64,000 nucleotides of DNA from Streptomyces abyssalis (lineage in GTDB: Bacteria; Actinomycetota; Actinomycetes; Streptomycetales; Streptomycetaceae). The DNA lies in NCBI RefSeq assembly GCF_001751365.1, contig NZ_LJGT01000038.1, positions 721,540 to 785,539 of the forward strand, in the 5' to 3' direction. A model generated the notes under the pieces. That model searched no databases, was not told where the DNA came from, and was given only the letters and a program-made list of their open reading frames with translations. The translations under genes were made by a program, and so were the position numbers. Position 1 is the first letter of the stretch. Each line of letters opens with the position of its first letter. Below, in pieces: positions 57,091-64,000 of the stretch.

Positions 57091-57298
57091 TTCCCCTCCA
57101 AGTCCCCCCGGATGCGCCTGATGGCGCCGGTACGCAGATGAGACCAGCGGAGCGCACGAAAAGTTGTGCAGGGACCCTGATCCTCCCGAACCAGGACCGA
57201 ACCGTGCCGACCCGTACCCACCCGCACCGACCCGTACCGACCGCCCCGGACTCCCGCTGTCCGAGCCGAATTCGGCGCGCGGGTACGGTTACAGAAAT

Positions 57299-57310
57299 CA
57301 AGCTTGCTTG
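57299..57310. promoter_or_regulatory. Palindrome upstream of sphingomyelinase
   Basis: CAAGC-TT-GCTTG (57299-57310) is a 5+2+5 palindrome, continuing as repeated CTTG units to 57315. It is 48 bases before the ATG of the sphingomyelinase, a plausible regulator site. Confidence 0.45.
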
Positions 57311-57357
57311 CTTGGATGGACGTCGTACGTATCCCTCACCCCCCACGGGAGACGAAC

Positions 57358-58395
57358 ATGCCACCCTCAGCATCCGCCTCCGCACCGGCGCCTCCGCCCC
57401 GCGAACCGCGAAGACTGCGCCGCCTCAAGGGACTTGCCGCCGCCGCGGTGCTCGCCGGATCGGCCCTGTTCGCGACGGGCTCCGCCGCCACCGCGTCGCC
57501 CGGGGAGTCCCCCAAGGCCGCCGAAACGCCGGGCCTGCAGGTGCTCAGTTACAACACCTTCCTGTTCAACAAGCTCATCTATCCCAACTGGGGCCAGGAC
57601 CACCGCGGGGACGCGATCCCCGACGCGGACTTCTTCCAGGGCCACGACGTGGTCGTACTCCAGGAGGCGTTCGAGAACTCGGTCTCCGACAAGCTCCAGG
57701 AGAAGGCCGCCGCTCAATACCCGCACCAGACACCGGTGCTGGGCAGGAGCAAGGACGGCTGGGACGCGACCGGCGGCTCGTGGTCCGACATCGCGCCCGA
57801 GGACGGCGGAGTCACGATCCTCAGCAAGTGGCCGGTCGTCCACAAGGAACAGTTCGTCTACGACCACGGCTGCGGCGCCGACTACCTCTCCAACAAGGGC
57901 TTCGTCTACGCCGTGCTCGACGTGAACGGCGCCAAGGTGCACGTCGTCGGCACGCACGTGCAGGCGGGCGACTCGGCCTGCGGCGACGGCGAGCCGCAGA
58001 AGATACGTGCCGAGCAGTTCCGCGCGATCGACTCGTTCCTCGACGAGAAGAAGATCCCCGCGGACGAACAGGTCATGGTCGCGGGCGACTTCAACACCGA
58101 CTCCCGCGGCGAGGAGTACGCGTCCATGCTCGCCAACGCGGACCTCGCTTCCGCGGACGCCCGCACGGGGCACCCCTACTCCTCGGACCACGTGGAGAAC
58201 ACCATCGCCAAGGGCCGGAGCGACAACGGCAGCCGGTCGGACCTTGACTACGTGCTGCACCGCAACGGCCATGCCCGGCCTGCCGGCTGGGAGAACGAGG
58301 TCGTCAAGGAGGAGACCGCACCCTGGGAGTCCTCCGAGGGCACCTTCACCAACCTCTCCGACCACTACCCGGTGATCGGCGGCCCCGCCTCGTAA
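57358..58395 (+). CDS. Secreted sphingomyelin phosphodiesterase (neutral type)
   Basis: A 345-residue exported Mg-dependent phosphodiesterase of the endonuclease/exonuclease/phosphatase fold. A basic N-terminus and hydrophobic segment form a signal sequence (to about 45). Active-site motifs: SYNTFLFN, LQEAFEN (metal Glu), GTHVQAG, GDFNTD and SDHYPV (terminal catalytic Asp/His). It would release phosphocholine from sphingomyelin or related lipids, thereby supplying choline; the betaine operon at 21.9-26.6 kb could use it, but no link is shown. ATG 57358 chosen over the frame start 57304. Confidence 0.88.
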   Translation: MPPSASASAPAPPPREPRRLRRLKGLAAAAVLAGSALFATGSAATASPGESPKAAETPGLQVLSYNTFLFNKLIYPNWGQDHRGDAIPDADFFQGHDVVVLQEAFENSVSDKLQEKAAAQYPHQTPVLGRSKDGWDATGGSWSDIAPEDGGVTILSKWPVVHKEQFVYDHGCGADYLSNKGFVYAVLDVNGAKVHVVGTHVQAGDSACGDGEPQKIRAEQFRAIDSFLDEKKIPADEQVMVAGDFNTDSRGEEYASMLANADLASADARTGHPYSSDHVENTIAKGRSDNGSRSDLDYVLHRNGHARPAGWENEVVKEETAPWESSEGTFTNLSDHYPVIGGPAS

Positions 58396-58416
58396 CACAG
58401 CGGCGCATCGAATGCG

Positions 58417-58447
58417 GAGGGCCCCGCCGGCGTCCGGCGGGGCCCTC
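58417..58447 (+). terminator. Sphingomyelinase terminator
   Basis: GAGGGCCCCGCCGG and CCGGCGGGGCCCTC pair perfectly over 14 bp with a CGT loop, 22 bases after the stop codon. No T run, common in this genus. Confidence 0.7.
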
Positions 58448-58456
58448 GCTCTGCTT

Positions 58457-58513
58457 CACACGCTCAAGGCGGTGCCTCACACGCTCAAGGCGGTGCCTCA
58501 CACGCTCAAGGCG
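58457..58513. repeat. Tandem repeats of 21 bases
   Basis: CACACGCTCAAGGCGGTGCCT is present twice exactly (58457-58477, 58478-58498) and a third time in part (58499-58513). No spacer, so not a CRISPR. Confidence 0.85.
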
Positions 58514-58528
58514 ATCACACGCCCGGGC

Positions 58529-58720
58529 TCACACGCCCAGGACCGCCCCTGTGAGCTTTCGGTGAGTCAGGCTCGGCGGCGGTGCGCCTTCCTGCGTACG
58601 GGAGTCGCCACGTCGTCCTCGGCGTGGGCGCGGTTGCTGCATGGTCACCCATACGCCCGCGACGGCGGCAAACGCGCTGATGGCAGCACACACGGTATTG
58701 ATCACCTCGGTCACTGCCAC
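58529..58720 (-). CDS. Small membrane protein, 63 residues
   Basis: GTG at 58720 has a strong ribosome site, GGAGGAGGGGAG, about 5 bases upstream. The protein has one hydrophobic helix (VINTVCAAISAFAAVAGVWV, residues 6-25), then a basic tail (RPRRGRRGDSR). No homologue recognised. It lies 53 bases downstream of the ABC-2-like membrane protein gene and probably in the same transcript. The longer frame from 58975 is shadow of that gene. Confidence 0.6.
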   Translation of the reverse strand: MAVTEVINTVCAAISAFAAVAGVWVTMQQPRPRRGRRGDSRTQEGAPPPSLTHRKLTGAVLGV

Positions 58721-58773
58721 GGTTCTCCCCTCCTCCACCGGATCGGGCCTGCGCTGCGGTCTCTGACACCGTC

Positions 58774-59916
58774 TCATTCGCGTACGGACCACGGCAGCAG
58801 GTTTTTCCACCACGCTTCGCCGCCGTCGCCGCGGCGCCGGGCGTCGAGGCCGAGGAAGACCGCGGCACCCCCCACCGCCCAGGCAGCGAGCACCAGGTAC
58901 GGCGTCGCGTGCTGGTTGCCCGGGAAATAGACCGCCGTGTGCTGGGCGTTCACGGACGCTCCCGGGGGCAGCCACCGGCCGACCTGGCCCAGTACGGACG
59001 GGAGCAGCGGCCAGGACACGGCGCCGCCGGAGGAGGGGTTGCCGAGCAGCACCATGACGAACCAGGTGGGGATCATCGCCCAGCGCCCGATGAGGGCGTT
59101 GAACATCAGGAACACCATGCCCGACGTGAACATCGTCAGCGTGAGGATCATCCAGGAGTGCACGAACGGCAGGTGCACGGCCTGGAGGAACCAGCTCACC
59201 ATCGCCGCGATGATGAAGCCGCCGAGCAGCGCGTACGAGGCGATGAAGGAGAGCCGGGCGACGGGGGAGAGATCCGGCACGTTGACGCTGAGCTGGATCG
59301 CGCCGATGAAGCCGATGATGTCGGCGGCGAGGGTCATGTAGAAGATCGTCAGCCCGCGCGGGTCCCCCTTGCCGAGCGGCTTCAGATCGCCGACCGTCAC
59401 GCGTACGCCCGTCTTCTGCCCCACCTTCGGTGCCGTCTCCTGCAGCACCTCGGCCACCGAGGCGCCGGCGGCGCTGGAGAGGTCCAGCCTGACGCGTTCA
59501 CGGGCGTCCATCCGCAGCACCGCGAAGACCTCCTGGTCCTCGACTGCCTCCTTGGCCTGCGCGAACGTGCCGTAGCGGTGCAGCTCGAGCGAGGAGCCGA
59601 GCGCCTGCTCCAGGCCGTCGACGAAGGCGCGGGCGCGGCCCTCGTCCTCGATCTGGCCCACGACCGCCGCGGGGATGTCCCGGGGTGTCGGGTCGGCCAT
59701 GGCATAGGTGTAGGAGCCGGCGAAGAGACCGGCCGCCGCCGCGACGATGAGCGCGAGCACGGTCGCGGGAAAGAACGGCGTGTGCGTGAAGATCCGCCAT
59801 CGGGCGCGCAGCCCGTGGGGCGGGTGCTGCACACCCCGCGCGCCGTGCGGCTGCTGTGACTGCGGTCGCGACCGCGACTTGTCCGCGCCGGGCTCCGGTT
59901 CCTGCTGCTCGCTCAT
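58774..59916 (-). CDS. ABC-2-like membrane protein (DUF3533/YhgE-type)
   Basis: A 380-residue membrane protein. A hydrophilic Gln/Arg/Pro-rich N-terminus is followed by one transmembrane helix (~48-70), a soluble extracytoplasmic domain (ARAFVDGLEQALGSSLEL through GVRVTVGDLKPL) and five to six further helices. The layout matches YhgE/Pip- and ABC-2-permease-like proteins. No ATPase partner is adjacent. ATG at 59916 preferred. It is divergent from hrpA. Confidence 0.72.
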   Translation of the reverse strand: MSEQQEPEPGADKSRSRPQSQQPHGARGVQHPPHGLRARWRIFTHTPFFPATVLALIVAAAAGLFAGSYTYAMADPTPRDIPAAVVGQIEDEGRARAFVDGLEQALGSSLELHRYGTFAQAKEAVEDQEVFAVLRMDARERVRLDLSSAAGASVAEVLQETAPKVGQKTGVRVTVGDLKPLGKGDPRGLTIFYMTLAADIIGFIGAIQLSVNVPDLSPVARLSFIASYALLGGFIIAAMVSWFLQAVHLPFVHSWMILTLTMFTSGMVFLMFNALIGRWAMIPTWFVMVLLGNPSSGGAVSWPLLPSVLGQVGRWLPPGASVNAQHTAVYFPGNQHATPYLVLAAWAVGGAAVFLGLDARRRGDGGEAWWKNLLPWSVRE

Positions 59917-60017
59917 GCGCGACACCCTAGGTCTCACTTGTTCTGATACGTATGCATTCATCCCCTTCATGAATTGGTTGGCCGCCGGATTCGGTGAGGT
60001 GCGATCCTGGAGCCGGT

Positions 60018-63000
60018 ATGCCGACATCCACGTCCCCCACCCCGTCCTTCGACGCTCTCCGCGAGCGTCTGCCCGAGCTGATGCTGCGCGACCGGCAGCG
60101 GCTGGGGCGGCGCCTCGACGGCGCACGCAAGGTCCGCAAGCCCGAGGCGCGCGACGCCGTCCTCGCGGAGATCTCCGCGGCCATGGACGACTCGGAGCTG
60201 AAGGTGGCCTCCCGGCGCGAGTCCCTGCCGTCGATCACATATCCGGAGCAGCTCCCGGTCAGCCGGAAGAAGGACGAGATCCTCGCGGCGATACGGGACC
60301 ACCAGGTCGTGATCGTCGCGGGCGAGACCGGGTCGGGCAAGACGACGCAGATCCCCAAGATCTGCATGGAGCTGGGCCGCGGCATCCACGGGACGATCGG
60401 GCACACGCAGCCTCGCCGGCTCGCGGCCCGCACGGTCGCCGAACGCGTCGCCCACGAGCTGAAGTCGCCGCTCGGCGAATCCGTCGGCTGGAAGGTCCGC
60501 TTCACCGACCAGGTGGGGGAGAACACACTGGTCAAGCTGATGACGGACGGCATCCTGCTCGCCGAGATCCAGCAGGACCGCGAGCTGCGCCAGTACGACA
60601 CGATCATCATCGACGAGGCGCACGAGCGAAGCCTCAACATCGACTTCCTTCTCGGCTATCTGGCACAACTGCTGCCCAGACGCCCGGAGTTGAAGGTCGT
60701 GATCACCTCCGCCACGATCGATCCGGAACGGTTCTCCCGGCACTTCGGCGATGCGCCGATCGTCGAGGTCAGCGGCCGCACGTATCCGGTGGAGGTGCGC
60801 TACAGGCCGCTGCTCGAAGAGGATTCCGACGAGCGCGACCGCGACCAGACCACGGCGATCTGCGACGCCGTCGACGAACTCCAGGCCGAAGGGCCCGGCG
60901 ACATCCTGGTCTTCCTCTCCGGCGAGCGCGAGATCCGGGACACGGCGGACGCGCTGGAGAAACGTCTCGTACGGAGGGGAGCCGCCGCCGCGTCCGGCAC
61001 CGAGATCCTCCCCCTCTACGCCCGCCTCTCCCACGCCGAACAGCACCGCGTCTTCCAGGCGCACACGGGCCGCCGCGTCGTCCTGGCGACGAACGTCGCG
61101 GAGACCTCCCTCACCGTCCCCGGCATCAAGTACGTCGTGGATCCGGGCACGGCCCGCATCTCGCGCTACAGCCACCGCACCAAGGTGCAGCGGCTGCCCA
61201 TCGAGCCCGTCAGCCAGGCCAGCGCCAACCAGCGCAAGGGCCGCTGCGGCCGTACGTCCGACGGCATCTGCATCAGGCTCTACTCCGAGGACGACTTCCT
61301 CACCCGGCCGGAGTTCACGGACGCCGAGATCCTCCGTACGAACCTGGCCTCCGTCATCCTGCAGATGACCGCGGCAGGCCTCGGCGACATCGAGAAGTTC
61401 CCCTTCATCGACCCGCCGGACCACCGCAGCATCAAGGCCGGTGTCCAGCTCCTGGAGGAACTGCACGCGCTGCAGACCTCCACCGCTGCGAGGACGAAGG
61501 ACGCCAAGGAACCCCAGGGCACCAAGGGGGCCAAGGGCGCCAAGGGCAGCGGCAAGGACGGCAAGGACGGCCGGAACCGCCTCACCTCCACCGGGCGCAA
61601 GCTCGCACAGCTCCCCGTCGACCCGCGGCTGGCACGCATGGTGCTGGAGGCCGAGCGGAACGGATGCGTGCGCGAGGTGATGGTGATCGTCGCGGCCCTG
61701 TCCATCCAGGACCCCCGCGAACGCCCCTCGGACAAGCAGCAGCAGGCCGACCAGCAGCACGCCCGGTTCCGCGAGGAGGGCAGCGACTTCCTCGCCTTCC
61801 TCAACCTGTGGCGTTACGTGCGGGAGCGGCAGAAGGAGCTGTCCTCCTCGGCCTTCCGCCGCATGTGCAAGGCGGAATTTCTCAACTACCTGCGTATACG
61901 CGAGTGGCAGGACATCTACGCGCAGCTGCGCCAGGTCGCCAAGGCGATGGACATCCTGCCGGCCTCGTCCTCGCGGGAGGCTCCGGCCGACGCGGTGCAC
62001 CAGTCGCTGCTGGCAGGGCTCCTCTCCCACGTCGGGCTCAAGGACACCGACAAGAACGAGTACCTGGGCGCGCGCAGCGCCAAGTTCGCGGTCTTCCCCG
62101 GCTCTTCGCTCTTCAAGAAGCAGCCGCGCTGGCTGATGTCCGCCGAACTGGTGGAGACCTCGCGGCTGTGGGCCCGCGTCAACGCCAAGGTCGAACCGGA
62201 GTGGATCGAGCCGCTCGCCGAACACCTGGTCAAACGCACCTACAGCGAACCGCACTGGGAGCAGAAGCAGGCGGCTGTCATGGCGTACGAGCGCGTGACG
62301 CTCTACGGCGTGCCGCTCGTCGCCGAGCGCAAGATCGCCTACGGGCGCATCGACCCGGAGACGTCCCGCGACCTGTTCATCCGGCACGCCCTGGTCGAGG
62401 GCGACTGGCGCACACACCACCGTTTCTTCCATGACAATCGCAAACTCCTCGACGAGGTCGAGGAGTTGGAGCACCGGGCACGCCGGCGGGACATCCTCGT
62501 CGACGACGAGACGCTGTACGACTTCTACGACGAGCGCGTCCCCGGGCACGTCGTCTCCGGCTCCCACTTCGACTCCTGGTGGAAGAAGCAGCACCGCGAG
62601 GACCCCGACCTGCTCAACTTCGAGAAGTCGATGCTCATCAACGAGCAGGCGGAGGAGATCAGCCGCAGCGACTACCCGGACGTGTGGCAGCAGGGCGAGC
62701 TGACGCTGCGCGTCACCTACCAGTTCGAGCCGGGCACCGACGCGGACGGCGTGACCGTCCACGTACCCCTGCAGGTCCTCAACCAGATCGAGCCCGGGGG
62801 ATTCGACTGGCAGATCCCCGGGCTGCGCGAGAGCCTCGTCACCGAGCTCATCCGCTCACTGCCCAAGGCCGTCAGGCGGCACTACGTCCCGGCGCCGGAC
62901 TTCGCCGCGCGCTTCCTGCGCACCGCGGCGCCGGGCCCGGAGCCGCTGACGGCCGTCCTCGCCCGCGACCTGCAGCGCATGGTCGGAGTGCCCTTCCACG

Positions 63001-64000
63001 CGGGCGACTTCGACCTGGCGAAGGTCCCGGACCATCTCAAGGTCACCTTCCGGGTGACGGACGAACGTCGCCGCACCCTCGCCGAGTCCAAGGACCTGGA
63101 GGAGCTGCAGCACAGCCTCCGGGACAAGACGCAGGCCGCGATCGCCCGCGCCTTCGAGTCGTCCGAGCGTGCACAGCGGAAGAAGGCGGGGGAGAGGCAC
63201 GCGGAGACGGCCCGGTCTTCAGCCCGGCCCTCGGACCGGTCCGCGGCACAGTCGTCGGCGGGGCCCTCCGCGGCGTCCGCCGAAGCCCCCGGCACCGGAC
63301 GCGCCGACGACGCGGCTCCCGCCCTCTCCTCGCGCACGGGCCTGACCGGCTGGACGATCGGCGCCCTCCCCCGCGTCTTCGAAGCCAGGCGCGGCGGTCA
63401 GCCCGTGAAGGCGTACCCGGCGCTGGTGGACGACGGCGACTCCGTCTCCGTTCACCTCTTCGACACGGAGGCCGAGCAGCAGCAGGCCATGTGGCGCGGC
63501 ACGCGCCGGCTGATCCTGCTCAACATCCCCTCCGACCCGGCCAAGTTCGCCGCCTCGAAGCTGTCCAACCCGCAGAAGCTGGCTCTCTCCCGCTCTCCGC
63601 ACGGCAGCGTGCAGGCTCTCTTCGAGGACTGCGTGACGGCCGCCGCCGACCGGCTCATCGCCGCGCACGGCGGTCCCGCGTGGGACGAGGAGAGCTTCCG
63701 CAAGCTCTTCGACGCCGTGCGCACGGACCTGGTCGACGTCACGCTGAAGACGGTCAGGCAGGTCCAGGAGGTGCTCGCCGCCTGGCACTCGTGCGAGCAG
63801 CGCCTGCGCGGCGTGACGAGCCCGGCGCTGGCCGAGTCCGCCGAGGACGTACGGCAGCAGCTCGCCGCCCTCGTCTGCCCCGGCTTCGTCACGCTCCACG
63901 GCACGGCACGCCTCCCGGACCTGCTGCGCTACCTCGTCGCTGCCGACCGCCGCCTGACGCAGATGCCGAACAACGCCGAGCGGGACCGTACGCGGATGGC
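60018..64000 (+). CDS. hrpA: ATP-dependent RNA helicase HrpA, 3' end outside
   Basis: The frame opens at ATG 60018 and is still open at the window end (over 1327 residues). Walker A is GETGSGKTT (102-110), the DEAH box DEAHERS (199-205), then SATIDPERFS, NVAETSLTVPG and QRKGRCGR, followed by a helicase-associated domain and the long HrpA-specific C-terminal region (DUF3418). A Lys/Gly/Ala-rich insert lies near residues 494-522. HrpA-type DEAH helicases act on RNA and stalled ribosomes. Divergent from the ABC-2-like membrane gene. Confidence 0.92.
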   Translation, partial: MPTSTSPTPSFDALRERLPELMLRDRQRLGRRLDGARKVRKPEARDAVLAEISAAMDDSELKVASRRESLPSITYPEQLPVSRKKDEILAAIRDHQVVIVAGETGSGKTTQIPKICMELGRGIHGTIGHTQPRRLAARTVAERVAHELKSPLGESVGWKVRFTDQVGENTLVKLMTDGILLAEIQQDRELRQYDTIIIDEAHERSLNIDFLLGYLAQLLPRRPELKVVITSATIDPERFSRHFGDAPIVEVSGRTYPVEVRYRPLLEEDSDERDRDQTTAICDAVDELQAEGPGDILVFLSGEREIRDTADALEKRLVRRGAAAASGTEILPLYARLSHAEQHRVFQAHTGRRVVLATNVAETSLTVPGIKYVVDPGTARISRYSHRTKVQRLPIEPVSQASANQRKGRCGRTSDGICIRLYSEDDFLTRPEFTDAEILRTNLASVILQMTAAGLGDIEKFPFIDPPDHRSIKAGVQLLEELHALQTSTAARTKDAKEPQGTKGAKGAKGSGKDGKDGRNRLTSTGRKLAQLPVDPRLARMVLEAERNGCVREVMVIVAALSIQDPRERPSDKQQQADQQHARFREEGSDFLAFLNLWRYVRERQKELSSSAFRRMCKAEFLNYLRIREWQDIYAQLRQVAKAMDILPASSSREAPADAVHQSLLAGLLSHVGLKDTDKNEYLGARSAKFAVFPGSSLFKKQPRWLMSAELVETSRLWARVNAKVEPEWIEPLAEHLVKRTYSEPHWEQKQAAVMAYERVTLYGVPLVAERKIAYGRIDPETSRDLFIRHALVEGDWRTHHRFFHDNRKLLDEVEELEHRARRRDILVDDETLYDFYDERVPGHVVSGSHFDSWWKKQHREDPDLLNFEKSMLINEQAEEISRSDYPDVWQQGELTLRVTYQFEPGTDADGVTVHVPLQVLNQIEPGGFDWQIPGLRESLVTELIRSLPKAVRRHYVPAPDFAARFLRTAAPGPEPLTAVLARDLQRMVGVPFHAGDFDLAKVPDHLKVTFRVTDERRRTLAESKDLEELQHSLRDKTQAAIARAFESSERAQRKKAGERHAETARSSARPSDRSAAQSSAGPSAASAEAPGTGRADDAAPALSSRTGLTGWTIGALPRVFEARRGGQPVKAYPALVDDGDSVSVHLFDTEAEQQQAMWRGTRRLILLNIPSDPAKFAASKLSNPQKLALSRSPHGSVQALFEDCVTAAADRLIAAHGGPAWDEESFRKLFDAVRTDLVDVTLKTVRQVQEVLAAWHSCEQRLRGVTSPALAESAEDVRQQLAALVCPGFVTLHGTARLPDLLRYLVAADRRLTQMPNNAERDRTRM

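Noticed and set aside
58457..58513. Tandem 21-base repeats considered as a CRISPR array
   Set aside because: Units are directly abutting with no spacers, only 2.7 copies, and no cas genes in the window.
59747..62762. Long open frames on both strands (59747-62434 plus, 59967-62762 minus)
   Set aside because: Both are GC-bias shadows of hrpA. The hrpA frame carries all helicase motifs; these frames are Arg/Gly/Pro-rich without any family feature.

Overview
The window reads as chromosomal DNA from a high-GC actinomycete, almost certainly Streptomyces or a close relative. The supporting signs are strong third-position GC bias, GTG and TTG starts, a tipA gene with its MerR-type promoter, a c-di-AMP (ydaO-type) riboswitch in front of an M23 peptidase, an XRE regulator with two DUF397 genes, several SpoIIE-type phosphatase or anti-sigma-like ATPase genes, and a Streptomyces K15-like DD-transpeptidase. 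The identification rests on motif reading only; no database search was run.

Left part (1-12.4 kb): an SseB-like gene end, a PIG-L deacetylase, a large PLD-nuclease/SF2-helicase/DUF3427 protein of visibly foreign base composition, a NUDIX hydrolase, an ATP-binding/small-protein/XRE/DUF397/DUF397 block, small redox and methyltransferase genes, and a 39-residue basic peptide gene followed by a PIMT-like methyltransferase (possible imiditide-type RiPP pair, currently frameshifted). GrpB and an aldo/keto reductase follow; the reductase leader contains a terminator-type hairpin.

Middle part (12.4-46.4 kb): riboswitch-controlled M23 peptidase; two SpoIIE/PP2C phosphatases flanking a Rieske-DUF2231 protein; K15-like DD-transpeptidase; two SDRs; an aldehyde dehydrogenase - choline-oxidase-like GMC enzyme - APC permease operon (glycine betaine formation); tipA; an HTH-fused citrate synthase divergent from a second citrate synthase; FkbM methyltransferase and a glycosyltransferase; catalase; a small type VII secretion substrate cassette; tRNA-Lys; a DEAD-box helicase; two overlapping fluoride-channel (CrcB/FluC) genes; and a metallophosphoesterase.

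Right part (46.4-64 kb): a tRNA-Glu/Asp/Phe cluster whose tRNA-Phe 3' half is duplicated 5.1 kb downstream, marking the two ends of a decayed integrative element. Inside are an integrase tail, an IS110 element and a lower-GC orphan P-loop ATPase. An IS30 element interrupts the terminator-like hairpin beside each att copy, in opposite orientations, with identical transposases. Beyond the element lie patatin/TetR, an FG-GAP repeat protein, a secreted sphingomyelinase, a small membrane protein, an ABC-2-like membrane protein, and the 5' 3.98 kb of hrpA, which runs off the window end.

The most worthwhile leads are the peptide/PIMT pair, the att/IS30-bounded ATPase island, the PLD-helicase-DUF3427 gene, TipA without the second ligand-region cysteine, and the HTH-citrate synthase with a palindrome in its divergent promoter.
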